64,000 nucleotides of DNA from an uncultured Eubacteriales bacterium (lineage in GTDB: Bacteria > Bacillota > Clostridia > Peptostreptococcales > Anaerovoracaceae): NCBI GenBank assembly GCA_902774265.1, contig CACYHR010000001.1, positions 19,066-83,065 of the forward strand, in the 5' to 3' direction. Every line of letters starts with the position of its first letter. Position 1 is the stretch's first letter. Positions 36,922 through 44,519 of the stretch are shown one piece after another. A program made the translations under genes and the position numbers. The notes below the pieces were generated by a model. The model worked only from the letters and a program-made list of their open reading frames with translations. It was not told where the DNA came from and did no database searches.

Positions 36922-37215
36922 GTAGTTCCTGAGATGGAAAAAAGCTCACACAGGAACTACCATGATGAAAAATAATGCACCAAAAAAGCAGAGTCAGCTT
37001 CAAAAAGTAGTTCCTGAGATGGGAAAAAGCCCACACAGGAACTACCATGATGAAAAATAATGCACCAAAAAAGCAGAGTCAGCTTCAAAAAGTAGTTCCT
37101 GAGATGGAAAAAAGCCCACACAGGAACTACCGTGATGAAGAATAATGCAGCAAAACAGCAGAGTCAGCTTCAAAAAGTAGTTCCTGAGATGGAAAAAAGC
37201 TCGCACAGGAACTAC
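36922..37215. repeat. 85-bp tandem repeat with a hairpin in each unit (3.5 copies)
   Basis: Units begin at 36922, 37007, 37092 and 37177, exactly 85 bp apart, with few differences. Each unit opens with the inverted repeat GTAGTTCCTG-19 nt-CAGGAACTAC followed by an A-rich spacer ending in CAGAGTCAGCTTCAAAA. It lies between the divergent glf and ABC exporter genes. The apparent frame across it on the minus strand is a product of the repeat. Function unknown. Confidence 0.9.
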
Positions 37216-37283
37216 CGTGATTAAGAGTAGCGGAATCATTTAAATAACATCCCTGACTTTGCCCCTGTTTTCGTTATTCTGCG

Positions 37284-37313
37284 TTGACTTTGAATAGTAA
37301 ATGGGGGGATAAT
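37284..37313 (+). promoter_or_regulatory. Possible promoter of the ABC exporter operon
   Basis: TTGACT (37284-37289), 18-nt spacer, GATAAT (37308-37313). About 30 bp further on, a 13-bp direct repeat TATATTGTGCGAC occurs twice in tandem and could be a regulator site. Confidence 0.45.
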
Positions 37314-37444
37314 AACAAGAAATCAGTTAAATGCTTGTTATCTATATTGTGCGACTATATTGTGCGACAGAGAATATGCAATAAAATGCTCGGATGCACA
37401 TGCACATGCATATGTATTGCCGGTAGCTAAAACGGAGATAAAAT

Positions 37445-39184
37445 ATGATAAAAACAATACTGAAAAGTGTTCGCGAATACAAAAGGGCCTCGATCCTGAC
37501 GCCTGTGTTCGTCGGACTTGAAGTCATGCTCGAATGCATACTGCCTTTTATTATGGCAATGCTCATAGACGGCATGAACGGAGAAACAATAGGTGACATA
37601 CTCTGGTACGGCATCGTTCTGCTGGTGATCGCTTTCGCATCGCTGTACTGCGGCGTTATGTCGGGCAGATACGCGGCGACAGCCAGCACGGGATTTGCCG
37701 CCAACCTGAGACACGATATTTTCTACGGCGTGCAGGAATTTGCATTTGCAGACATCGACAAATTCTCAACATCGTCGTTGGTCACCAGGATGACCACAGA
37801 TGTAACGAATGTGCAGAACGCCTATCAGATGATAATAAGGATTGCAGTAAGGACACCGATGATGTTCCTTTTCTCGATAATCATGTCATTCACAATCAAC
37901 GCTCGCATGGCGCTAGTATTTTTGTGCATAATACCGTTCCTGGCTGTCGCACTTTTTCTGATCATGAAGACCGTAATGCCGGTGTTCAAGCGCATATTCA
38001 AGAAATACGATGCTCTGAACAATTCAGTGCAGGAGAACATAAGCGGCATCAGGGTCGTCAAATCGTTTGTACGTGAAGACTACGAGATGGACAAATTTGC
38101 CAGGGGCTCCGAGGACGTGCGGAAAGATTACACATATGCCGAAAAAATCATTGCGCTTAATATGCCGGTGATGAATCTGTGTATGTTTGTCGGTCTGCTG
38201 CTGCTCAATTATGTCGGCGCAAAAATGATAATAAGCAGCGGCGGTACAGAACTGACGACGGGCGAGCTCTCATCACTGCTGACATACGGCATACAGATTC
38301 TGATTTCGGTAATGATGCTGTCGATGGTATTTGTCATGATGACTGTTTCCGAAGAATCGGCAAGGCGTATCAGTGAGGTTCTCGAATACAGCAGCACGCT
38401 CACTTCGCCCGAAAACGGGATCAGAGAGATCGCAGACGGCAGCATTGAGTTTACGGATGTCAGCTTCAAATATACGGAAAACAGCAAACGTCCTGCTCTT
38501 TCTGACATTAATCTCAGGATAGAATCCGGGCAGACAATAGGAATAATCGGCGCGACGGGCTCATCCAAGACCACACTTATCCAGCTGATACCGAGGCTCT
38601 ACGATGTTACGGAAGGCTCGGTGAAAGTGGGCGGGGTCGATGTGCGCGATTATGATCTCGACTCTCTTCGCGATGCGGTATCTGTAGTGTTGCAAAAGAA
38701 CGTGCTTTTCTCCGGTACGATCAAAGAAAATATGAGATGGGGTAAAGCTGATGCTACAGATGAAGAAATAGAACACGCATGCAAACTGGCTCAGGCCGAT
38801 GAATTTATTGAGCGTAAGCGTGAAAGATACGACTTTTTATTAGATCAGGGCGGCAGCAATGTGTCAGGCGGTCAGCGCCAGAGGCTGTGCATTGCCAGAT
38901 CTCTTCTCAAATCGCCGAAAATACTGATACTCGATGACTCGACTTCGGCTGTCGATACGCGTACCGATGCCTTGATCCGCAAGGCTTTCAGAGAAGAAAT
39001 CCCTGATACGACAAAGCTGATAATAGCTCAGCGCATTTCTTCTGTAGAGGATGCCGACATGATACTCGTTATGGACGGCGGCCGTATCGCAGAGAAGGGA
39101 ACACATGATGAACTCATTGCTCTCGGCGGCATTTATCACGAGATATACGTTTCACAGGTGAGCGGAAAGGAGGCGGCGGCATGA
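37445..39184 (+). CDS. ABC exporter half-transporter with a degenerate ATP site
   Basis: 579 residues: six-helix exporter domain (about 15-310) then NBD. Walker A is GATGSSKT, with Ser in place of the usual Gly before Lys. The signature is VSGGQ, and Walker B is LILDDSTSAVD, with Asp where the catalytic Glu is expected. Such changes are typical of the non-catalytic half of heterodimeric exporters (TM287/BmrC type). Its stop overlaps the start of the second half-transporter (ATGA). The pair probably exports drugs, lipids or peptides; no substrate can be read. Confidence 0.93.
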   Translation: MIKTILKSVREYKRASILTPVFVGLEVMLECILPFIMAMLIDGMNGETIGDILWYGIVLLVIAFASLYCGVMSGRYAATASTGFAANLRHDIFYGVQEFAFADIDKFSTSSLVTRMTTDVTNVQNAYQMIIRIAVRTPMMFLFSIIMSFTINARMALVFLCIIPFLAVALFLIMKTVMPVFKRIFKKYDALNNSVQENISGIRVVKSFVREDYEMDKFARGSEDVRKDYTYAEKIIALNMPVMNLCMFVGLLLLNYVGAKMIISSGGTELTTGELSSLLTYGIQILISVMMLSMVFVMMTVSEESARRISEVLEYSSTLTSPENGIREIADGSIEFTDVSFKYTENSKRPALSDINLRIESGQTIGIIGATGSSKTTLIQLIPRLYDVTEGSVKVGGVDVRDYDLDSLRDAVSVVLQKNVLFSGTIKENMRWGKADATDEEIEHACKLAQADEFIERKRERYDFLLDQGGSNVSGGQRQRLCIARSLLKSPKILILDDSTSAVDTRTDALIRKAFREEIPDTTKLIIAQRISSVEDADMILVMDGGRIAEKGTHDELIALGGIYHEIYVSQVSGKEAAA

Positions 39185-41187
39185 GCGACAAAATCAAAAC
39201 GAATGAAGCTATAAATGCTCAGGGCGGCGCACCCGGCAAAGCTCCGGATGGCAAATTTGGCAAAGGCCCGAAAGGACGGCGCGGCCCAGCGGGTGGCGGA
39301 AAAGCCCTTGATATGAGCGTTGTAAAACGCCTGACCGGTTTCGTATGGAAATACTACAAACCGGGGCTCATTGTCGTGATAATCTGTGTAATTTTTTCGG
39401 CTCTTTCCAACACCATCGCATCGGTATTTCTGCAGCGGCTTGTCGACCTTGTCATCATTCCGGGTATGGATAAGGGCCTTCAGGCTGTATACGCTGACCT
39501 CATCAAGGTGATCGGAATGATGGCCGCAATATATCTGATAGGTGTAATAGCTGTATTTCTGCAGGCGAGAATCATGGCCATCATCACTCAGGGAACGCTC
39601 AAAAAGTTCCGTGACGCCATGTTCGGTAAAATGGAGACGCTGCCGGTCAGATATTTTGACACACACGCGACCGGAGATGTCATGAGTACATACACCAACG
39701 ACACAGACGCGCTTCGCATGGTGATCGGGCAGAGCTTTCCTTCGCTGGTGCAGTCGATACTCTCGATAGCAGCAGCATTTATCATGATGCTCTGGTACAG
39801 CGTATGGCTGACTCTTGTGGTCATAGCGGTTCTGATAATAATGTTCAGAATAACCGGAAAATTCGGCGGAGACAGCACCAGATACATGATCGCTCAGCAG
39901 AGATCACTTGCGGCCGAAGAGGGGTTTGTCGAAGAAATGATGACGGGACAGAAGGTCATCAAGGTTTTCACGCATGAGGACGAGGCAAAGGCAGATTTTG
40001 AGTTGCTTAATGAGCAGCTGCGGTCAGACGGCGAGCGTGCCAACATTGCGAGCAATGTGCTGATGCCTATACTCCACAATGTCGGCAATATCATGTATGT
40101 AATGATAGCATTCGTCGGCGGCGTTCTCGTCATAGTCGGCGCGACCAATTTCAGCCTTCACGGAATCCATCCAATCTCGATAGGCATCATAGTTTCGTTC
40201 CTCAATATGTCGAGACAGCTGTCGCAGACTGTCGGGCAGCTTTCCAATCAGGTTGGCATGATAGCGATGGGACTTGCGGGAGCGAGTAGGATATTCGAAC
40301 TGATCGATCAGGAGCCTGAACAGGATAATGGCTATGTGACTCTGGTCAACGCGGTGAGAAATGAGGACGGCAGCCTGTCCGAGACGGACCGGAAGACCGG
40401 GCTTTGGGCGTGGAAATATCCGCACAGCGACGGAAGCATCGAATATATCGAACTGCGCGGAGATGTGCGCATGGAAAATGTCGATTTCGCTTACGAACCG
40501 GGCAAAAATGTGCTGCACGATATTACTTTGTACGCAAAACCGGGACAAAAGATTGCATTTGTTGGATCGACCGGTGCAGGCAAAACGACTATCACAAACC
40601 TTATCAACAGATTTTACGATATACCGGACGGCAAGATCAGGTACGACGGGATCAATATCACGAAGATTCGCAAGCCGGATCTCAGGCACTCCCTTGGAAT
40701 GGTTCTGCAGGAAGTCAATCTGTTTACCGGCACGGTGATGGAAAATATCAGATACGGCAGACTGGATGCGACGGACGAGGAATGTATCGAGGCGGCGAAA
40801 CTGGCCAATGCGCATGATTTCATTATGAGATTGCCTAACGGCTACGATACAAAGCTGACCGCAAACGGTTCGCGCCTGTCACAGGGACAGCGGCAGCTTC
40901 TTTCGATAGCAAGAGCGGCAGTAGCGGATCTTCCGGTCATGATACTTGACGAGGCTACAAGCTCCATCGATACCAGGACCGAGGCTTTGGTGCAAAAAGG
41001 AATGGATAACCTGATGGCGGGCAGGACGGTATTTGTCATAGCCCACAGGCTGTCAACTGTCAGAAATTCGGACGCCATAATGGTGCTCGAACACGGCCGC
41101 ATCATAGAGCGAGGCATCCACGACGACTTGCTTGCAATGAAGGGAACATATTACAGTCTGTACACAGGCGCATTCGAGCTGGAATAA
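39181..41187 (+). CDS. ABC exporter half-transporter, catalytic partner
   Basis: 668 residues. An N-terminal Gly/Lys/Pro-rich cytoplasmic extension (about 1-45) precedes the six-helix exporter domain. The NBD has a complete Walker A GSTGAGKT, signature LSQGQ and Walker B MILDEATSSID with the catalytic Glu, then the His switch IAHRLST. A roughly 40-residue insertion lies between the membrane domain and the NBD (about 375-425), a feature of TM288/BmrD-type subunits. It forms the heterodimer with the preceding gene. The last codons (AFELE) are echoed in a tandem repeat past the stop. Confidence 0.94.
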   Translation: MSDKIKTNEAINAQGGAPGKAPDGKFGKGPKGRRGPAGGGKALDMSVVKRLTGFVWKYYKPGLIVVIICVIFSALSNTIASVFLQRLVDLVIIPGMDKGLQAVYADLIKVIGMMAAIYLIGVIAVFLQARIMAIITQGTLKKFRDAMFGKMETLPVRYFDTHATGDVMSTYTNDTDALRMVIGQSFPSLVQSILSIAAAFIMMLWYSVWLTLVVIAVLIIMFRITGKFGGDSTRYMIAQQRSLAAEEGFVEEMMTGQKVIKVFTHEDEAKADFELLNEQLRSDGERANIASNVLMPILHNVGNIMYVMIAFVGGVLVIVGATNFSLHGIHPISIGIIVSFLNMSRQLSQTVGQLSNQVGMIAMGLAGASRIFELIDQEPEQDNGYVTLVNAVRNEDGSLSETDRKTGLWAWKYPHSDGSIEYIELRGDVRMENVDFAYEPGKNVLHDITLYAKPGQKIAFVGSTGAGKTTITNLINRFYDIPDGKIRYDGINITKIRKPDLRHSLGMVLQEVNLFTGTVMENIRYGRLDATDEECIEAAKLANAHDFIMRLPNGYDTKLTANGSRLSQGQRQLLSIARAAVADLPVMILDEATSSIDTRTEALVQKGMDNLMAGRTVFVIAHRLSTVRNSDAIMVLEHGRIIERGIHDDLLAMKGTYYSLYTGAFELE

Positions 41188-41310
41188 CTGACAAGTTCAT
41201 TTGAGCCGGAGTAGCCGATGAGTGCATTCGAGCCGGAGTAGCTGACAAATGCAGCTGACAAGCTCATTCGAGTCGGAGCAGCTGACAAGTGCATTCGAGC
41301 ACGAATAAGT
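41170..41310. repeat. Degenerate 27-bp tandem repeat derived from the exporter gene end
   Basis: The gene end GCATTCGAGCTGGAATAA is repeated about four to five times downstream in diverged form (GCATTCGAGCCGGAGTAG and similar), with a period near 27 bp and the linker CTGACAAGT. It begins inside the last codons of the ABC gene and ends before the PIN/NYN gene. It looks like slippage or repeated duplication of a gene 3' end. Confidence 0.8.
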
Positions 41311-41314
41311 CGTA

Positions 41315-41896
41315 TTAGTGCCCTTTTTTGTCTGCAATAAGAGGCTTGATCGCGGAGTATATCTCCGCGGCTTTTTTATTGTCCTTGCTCGGGAACTTCT
41401 TCATCAGAGCGTTATTGAGACCCTGCTTGGTCTTATAGTTCTGTATCATCTTGGCGACCTGAGGGGCGTCGGATTTGTCCGGGAGCAGCTCGGCGACCTG
41501 CTTCTCCAGCTCATTCTGCGCCGACTTTTCGCTGCGTTTTGCCACATCGATTACCAGACTGACATTTATCTTGCGGCGCTCCCAGTATTTAACCAGCACC
41601 TCGTAGCCGCGGTCCTGAGTGACGATATAATAATCATAAGGATTTGACATATTCTCGTGGATTATATATCCGAGATAGGACGAAAGCTGGAAGTCGAGGG
41701 CGTTCTTTTTGCCGACCTCCACGCGCTGAAATATTATATTCGCCTTAGACTCGTTGAGGCGGCGGTGCAGACCAAAGGTGAGATTGTCCGCATTCTCGCT
41801 GTAAAAAATACAGACAACATCCTCCTTGGGAAGCTTATTCACCCCGTTAAGACCCTGAGTTTTGACATTTTCGTAATCAACCAGATAGTAATTCAT
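41315..41896 (-). CDS. PIN/NYN-like domain protein (putative ribonuclease)
   Basis: 193 residues from ATG 41896 (the frame opens at 41968, but the fold starts at MNYYLVDYENVK). The N-terminal strand with Asp (YYLVDYENV), the middle KKNALDFQLSSYLGYII and the later YYIVTQDRGYE carry the acidic residues of the NYN/PIN nuclease pocket. The C-terminal 80 residues are helical and Lys-rich, and may bind RNA. The substrate is unknown. It is downstream of the Rpn gene on the same strand by about 100 bp and might be co-transcribed. No partner antitoxin is seen, so a toxin-antitoxin role is not supported. Confidence 0.8.
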   Translation of the reverse strand: MNYYLVDYENVKTQGLNGVNKLPKEDVVCIFYSENADNLTFGLHRRLNESKANIIFQRVEVGKKNALDFQLSSYLGYIIHENMSNPYDYYIVTQDRGYEVLVKYWERRKINVSLVIDVAKRSEKSAQNELEKQVAELLPDKSDAPQVAKMIQNYKTKQGLNNALMKKFPSKDNKKAAEIYSAIKPLIADKKGH

Positions 41897-41997
41897 ATAT
41901 TTATAAACCTCATTTTGATAATTTCTATGCAGACAGTCGATCCGGATAGTCGGTGCATACGGACACATTCGGATCCAGACGATCGCATGGCTCAGAC

Positions 41998-43026
41998 TCA
42001 GCCTATTGAATTTGCAGTCAGTTCTTTCGCTATAGATTCTATTTCTTCGATTGACAGGCCGGAGTATTTTGCGATCTTTGTAATATCTTCGCCGTCAGCT
42101 AACATTAAGCGGGCTGTTTCACGTGCATGCTTATCGCGACCTTCTTCACGACCTATTTCTATGCCCTGATTCAATGCATTTGTGGATAATGTTTCCAATA
42201 CTACTCCACCCATGATTTCACCCAGTCCTTTCCTGACCTGCTCATACTTCCGTGTAAGCGAGTCAACTACAAGATTTGACATCTCAATAATCAGCGATTC
42301 TTCATAATCAGTTATTTGCCCATTTTCCTTGAGCATTTCCAGTCTGGATCTGATATCGGTGTAATGTGCTTTTATCGCGGCTAACGCTTTTTCGTCATTT
42401 TCGATCTTCTTTAGCTTGCTCTCGTATCTGAATATATGAAACGGGATGAGCATCAGGAGTTTCTTTTCGAATATCTCTTCTATGCCGTACTCCCTGACTT
42501 TGAGGCTCTTTACCTCGTATTCTACAATTCCGCCCGGCGTCCTTATCCTGATCGTTGCGACATCGGGTGTGTTCTCTGTATTCCTTAGATACATTATAGC
42601 AGAATTCGGGAATGTGATTGTAAGTACATTTTCCTTTAAGCAATAATTCCTGATTGCTATCTGTGAATCATACTGAAACATCCTGATGAGTATGGTTCCG
42701 TCCGGTTCGCACTGGCACTCAATGTGATAGTGGCCTATGTGTGAACCGTAAATCGTGAATACTGAGTCAGTCACGATCTTGCGATCATTATCCGAAATAA
42801 TAAAGAACTCATTAGGAGACTGTTCGATCCGTTCCTTTCCGGTGTAGTGTTCTCCGAAGATTTCGTTGATCAAAGGTATGATCAGCTGAGGGCATTTGTC
42901 GATCAAAGTCCGGTACGCATTATCATAAGGCGTGCCGACAGCCGTCGCATTCTCAAAAGATCCGGCTGCAGTTTTGCTTGATGTATTCAAATCTTTTGTA
43001 TTGTTTATATTCTTAGTATTACACAT
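41998..43026 (-). CDS. Rpn-family recombination-promoting nuclease (PD-(D/E)XK)
   Basis: 342 residues from ATG 43026, which has AAAGGA upstream; the frame opens at 43251 but the extra part is Phe/Ile-rich and not Rpn-like. The nuclease core shows the D...ExQ pattern (KIVTDSVFTIYG...YHIECQCEPDG, about 95-120). The C-terminus has the usual short helical motif DITKIAKYSGLSIEEIESIAKEL. Rpn proteins make DNA breaks that raise recombination and are often called putative transposases; there are no inverted repeats here to suggest an IS. A paralogue starts at the right edge, with the same CxxLxIPLINExFGE-type segment. Confidence 0.85.
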   Translation of the reverse strand: MCNTKNINNTKDLNTSSKTAAGSFENATAVGTPYDNAYRTLIDKCPQLIIPLINEIFGEHYTGKERIEQSPNEFFIISDNDRKIVTDSVFTIYGSHIGHYHIECQCEPDGTILIRMFQYDSQIAIRNYCLKENVLTITFPNSAIMYLRNTENTPDVATIRIRTPGGIVEYEVKSLKVREYGIEEIFEKKLLMLIPFHIFRYESKLKKIENDEKALAAIKAHYTDIRSRLEMLKENGQITDYEESLIIEMSNLVVDSLTRKYEQVRKGLGEIMGGVVLETLSTNALNQGIEIGREEGRDKHARETARLMLADGEDITKIAKYSGLSIEEIESIAKELTANSIG

Positions 43027-43326
43027 AATTATTAATCCTTTCAACAAATCACAGTAATAAAAACGAGTCGATATAAAGAAAAAAATAATCAATATACTAG
43101 GATGAGCTTTAGTCTTATCCTGATATTGATCATTTTTTATCTTTGATAATCTCTCGCAGGAATGATAACGCGTTTCCTGAGACCTGTCGAACAATCGGTG
43201 AATGAAATCCTGCAATCCGTCCACTTTTGTCAAAAATACAAAGGAATACATGCATATATGAAAAACTTTGAAGAAATGACTTAAAGCCGGATTTTCGGGC
43301 GGATATATTGATTTCAGCTGAGAAAA
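43027..43326. other. Divergent spacer between Rpn and HAD genes
   Basis: 300 bp. Contains a small inverted repeat AGGAT...ATCCT near 43100 and AT-rich stretches that could hold the Rpn promoter. I see no clear promoter for the HAD gene and no RNA gene. Confidence 0.35.
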
Positions 43327-44013
43327 ATGCTAAAAATAGAAGCTATGAAAGAAAATAAAGTGAAAAATCTGAAATGTGTAATATTTGATCTGGACGGCAC
43401 TCTGATGAATACGGAGCGCAGTATTATGGAGTGCGTCGACTATTCGACGGAAAAGCTCGGCTATCCGATGCTTTCGTATGAGCAGAAACTGAAGTTTATC
43501 GGGCCTCCGCTCATGTATTCCTATACGCACGCGTATGGCTGCAGCGAGGAGGAGGCGCGGGAACTTATAGCCGCATATCGCGAGTTTTACGGTGTGGACG
43601 CTCTCCTGCACGTCGATCCTTACGATGGCATTTATGATCTTTGCCAGGGCGTGATCGACCTTGGTCTTAAAGCTGCGGTCGCAACAAACAAAGCGCAGAT
43701 CTATGCGGACAGGATTCTGCAGCATTTCGGCTTTGACAAATACTTGACTGTAATACACGGCGCGGATATGAAATCAAAGCTTGGCAAACCCGACCTGATC
43801 AGGCTCGCGGCGAAGGACTGCGGCGCGGATCTGCTCGAATGCGTCATGGTAGGCGATACCGAGTTCGACGCGAAGGGCGCCGAGGAAGCCGGCGTTCCTT
43901 TCCTCGCGGTCACATACGGCTTCGCGAATATGGACGAAATGCTCAAATATCCGAACATAGGTATAGCAGACAGCACGGCGGAAGTGTTGGAGATGATAAG
44001 GAAAATGGCATGA
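43327..44013 (+). CDS. HAD-family hydrolase (phosphoglycolate phosphatase-like)
   Basis: 228 residues; an alternative start is ATG 43345 and neither has a strong ribosome site. HAD motif I VIFDLDGTLMNT (about 17), motif II ATNK (about 119), motif III Lys in KLGKPDL (about 155) and motif IV MVGDTEFDAKGA (about 173). The helical cap (about 30-95) is type C1, as in Gph and beta-phosphoglucomutase. It would remove phosphate from a small metabolite. The substrate is unknown. It is single, ending at a terminator. Confidence 0.9.
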   Translation: MLKIEAMKENKVKNLKCVIFDLDGTLMNTERSIMECVDYSTEKLGYPMLSYEQKLKFIGPPLMYSYTHAYGCSEEEARELIAAYREFYGVDALLHVDPYDGIYDLCQGVIDLGLKAAVATNKAQIYADRILQHFGFDKYLTVIHGADMKSKLGKPDLIRLAAKDCGADLLECVMVGDTEFDAKGAEEAGVPFLAVTYGFANMDEMLKYPNIGIADSTAEVLEMIRKMA

Positions 44014-44089
44014 TAAGGGAAATGGCAGACTGAGTATTGCCGCGCAAACGCACAAATATGATCTAGTAAAGAGCTTGTAAATATAATCT

Positions 44090-44138
44090 TGCAAGGAGCC
44101 TGCGGATGTTTTCCGTGGGTGACCCTTGCACTTTTTTT
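44090..44138 (+). terminator. Terminator after the HAD gene
   Basis: TGCAAGG-about 25 nt-CCCTTGCA followed by a run of seven T. Confidence 0.7.
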
Positions 44139-44340
44139 GTACATGAAATGCTGAAAAGGGACGGTTTGCCGCGAATCTGAAGCTTCGGAGCGGCAGAAAA
44201 CGGTATTTGCGCTTCTGCACAAAGGAATGCGTAAAGCTCTGCCCTTGTTCTGCGTAAATGGTTCTGCGTAAATATGCAGTGATCACGAAAGTGTATTCAC
44301 TTCCAAAAGCTGTATACTCCTTGATTTTTAGCCTTTTTTA

Positions 44341-44370
44341 TTGTGTATCGTCAACAAAACATGGTAAAAT
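44341..44370 (+). promoter_or_regulatory. Promoter of the giant surface protein gene
   Basis: TTGTGT (44341-44346), 18 nt, extended -10 TGGTAAAAT with TAAAAT at 44365-44370. It leaves a leader of about 140 nt that has a strong GGGGAGGAG site with GTG codons (44394-44398) and an AAGCC/GGCTT hairpin (44480-44494) before the gene's own AGGGGA site. Confidence 0.55.
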
Positions 44371-44519
44371 AATGACGTAAATGGGGAGGAGCAGTGTGTG
44401 CGGAACCGTTTAAAAAAAAACGAACCGCATCCAGTGCATTCTTTTGGTCTAAAAAATATTTATCTGAAATGATAATGTAAAGCCGCAGCGGCTTTTGATG
44501 AGATATACAGGGGATCACT

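Noticed and set aside
37042-37239. 65-codon minus-strand frame in the 85-bp repeat
   Set aside because: It arises from the tandem repeat itself (period not a multiple of three) and has no ribosome site.
41315-41896. PIN toxin of a toxin-antitoxin pair
   Set aside because: No small antitoxin gene is adjacent, and the Lys-rich C-terminal extension is unlike VapC.
41998-43026. Insertion sequence with transposase
   Set aside because: Rpn proteins are often labelled transposase, but there are no terminal inverted repeats or target duplications around the gene.
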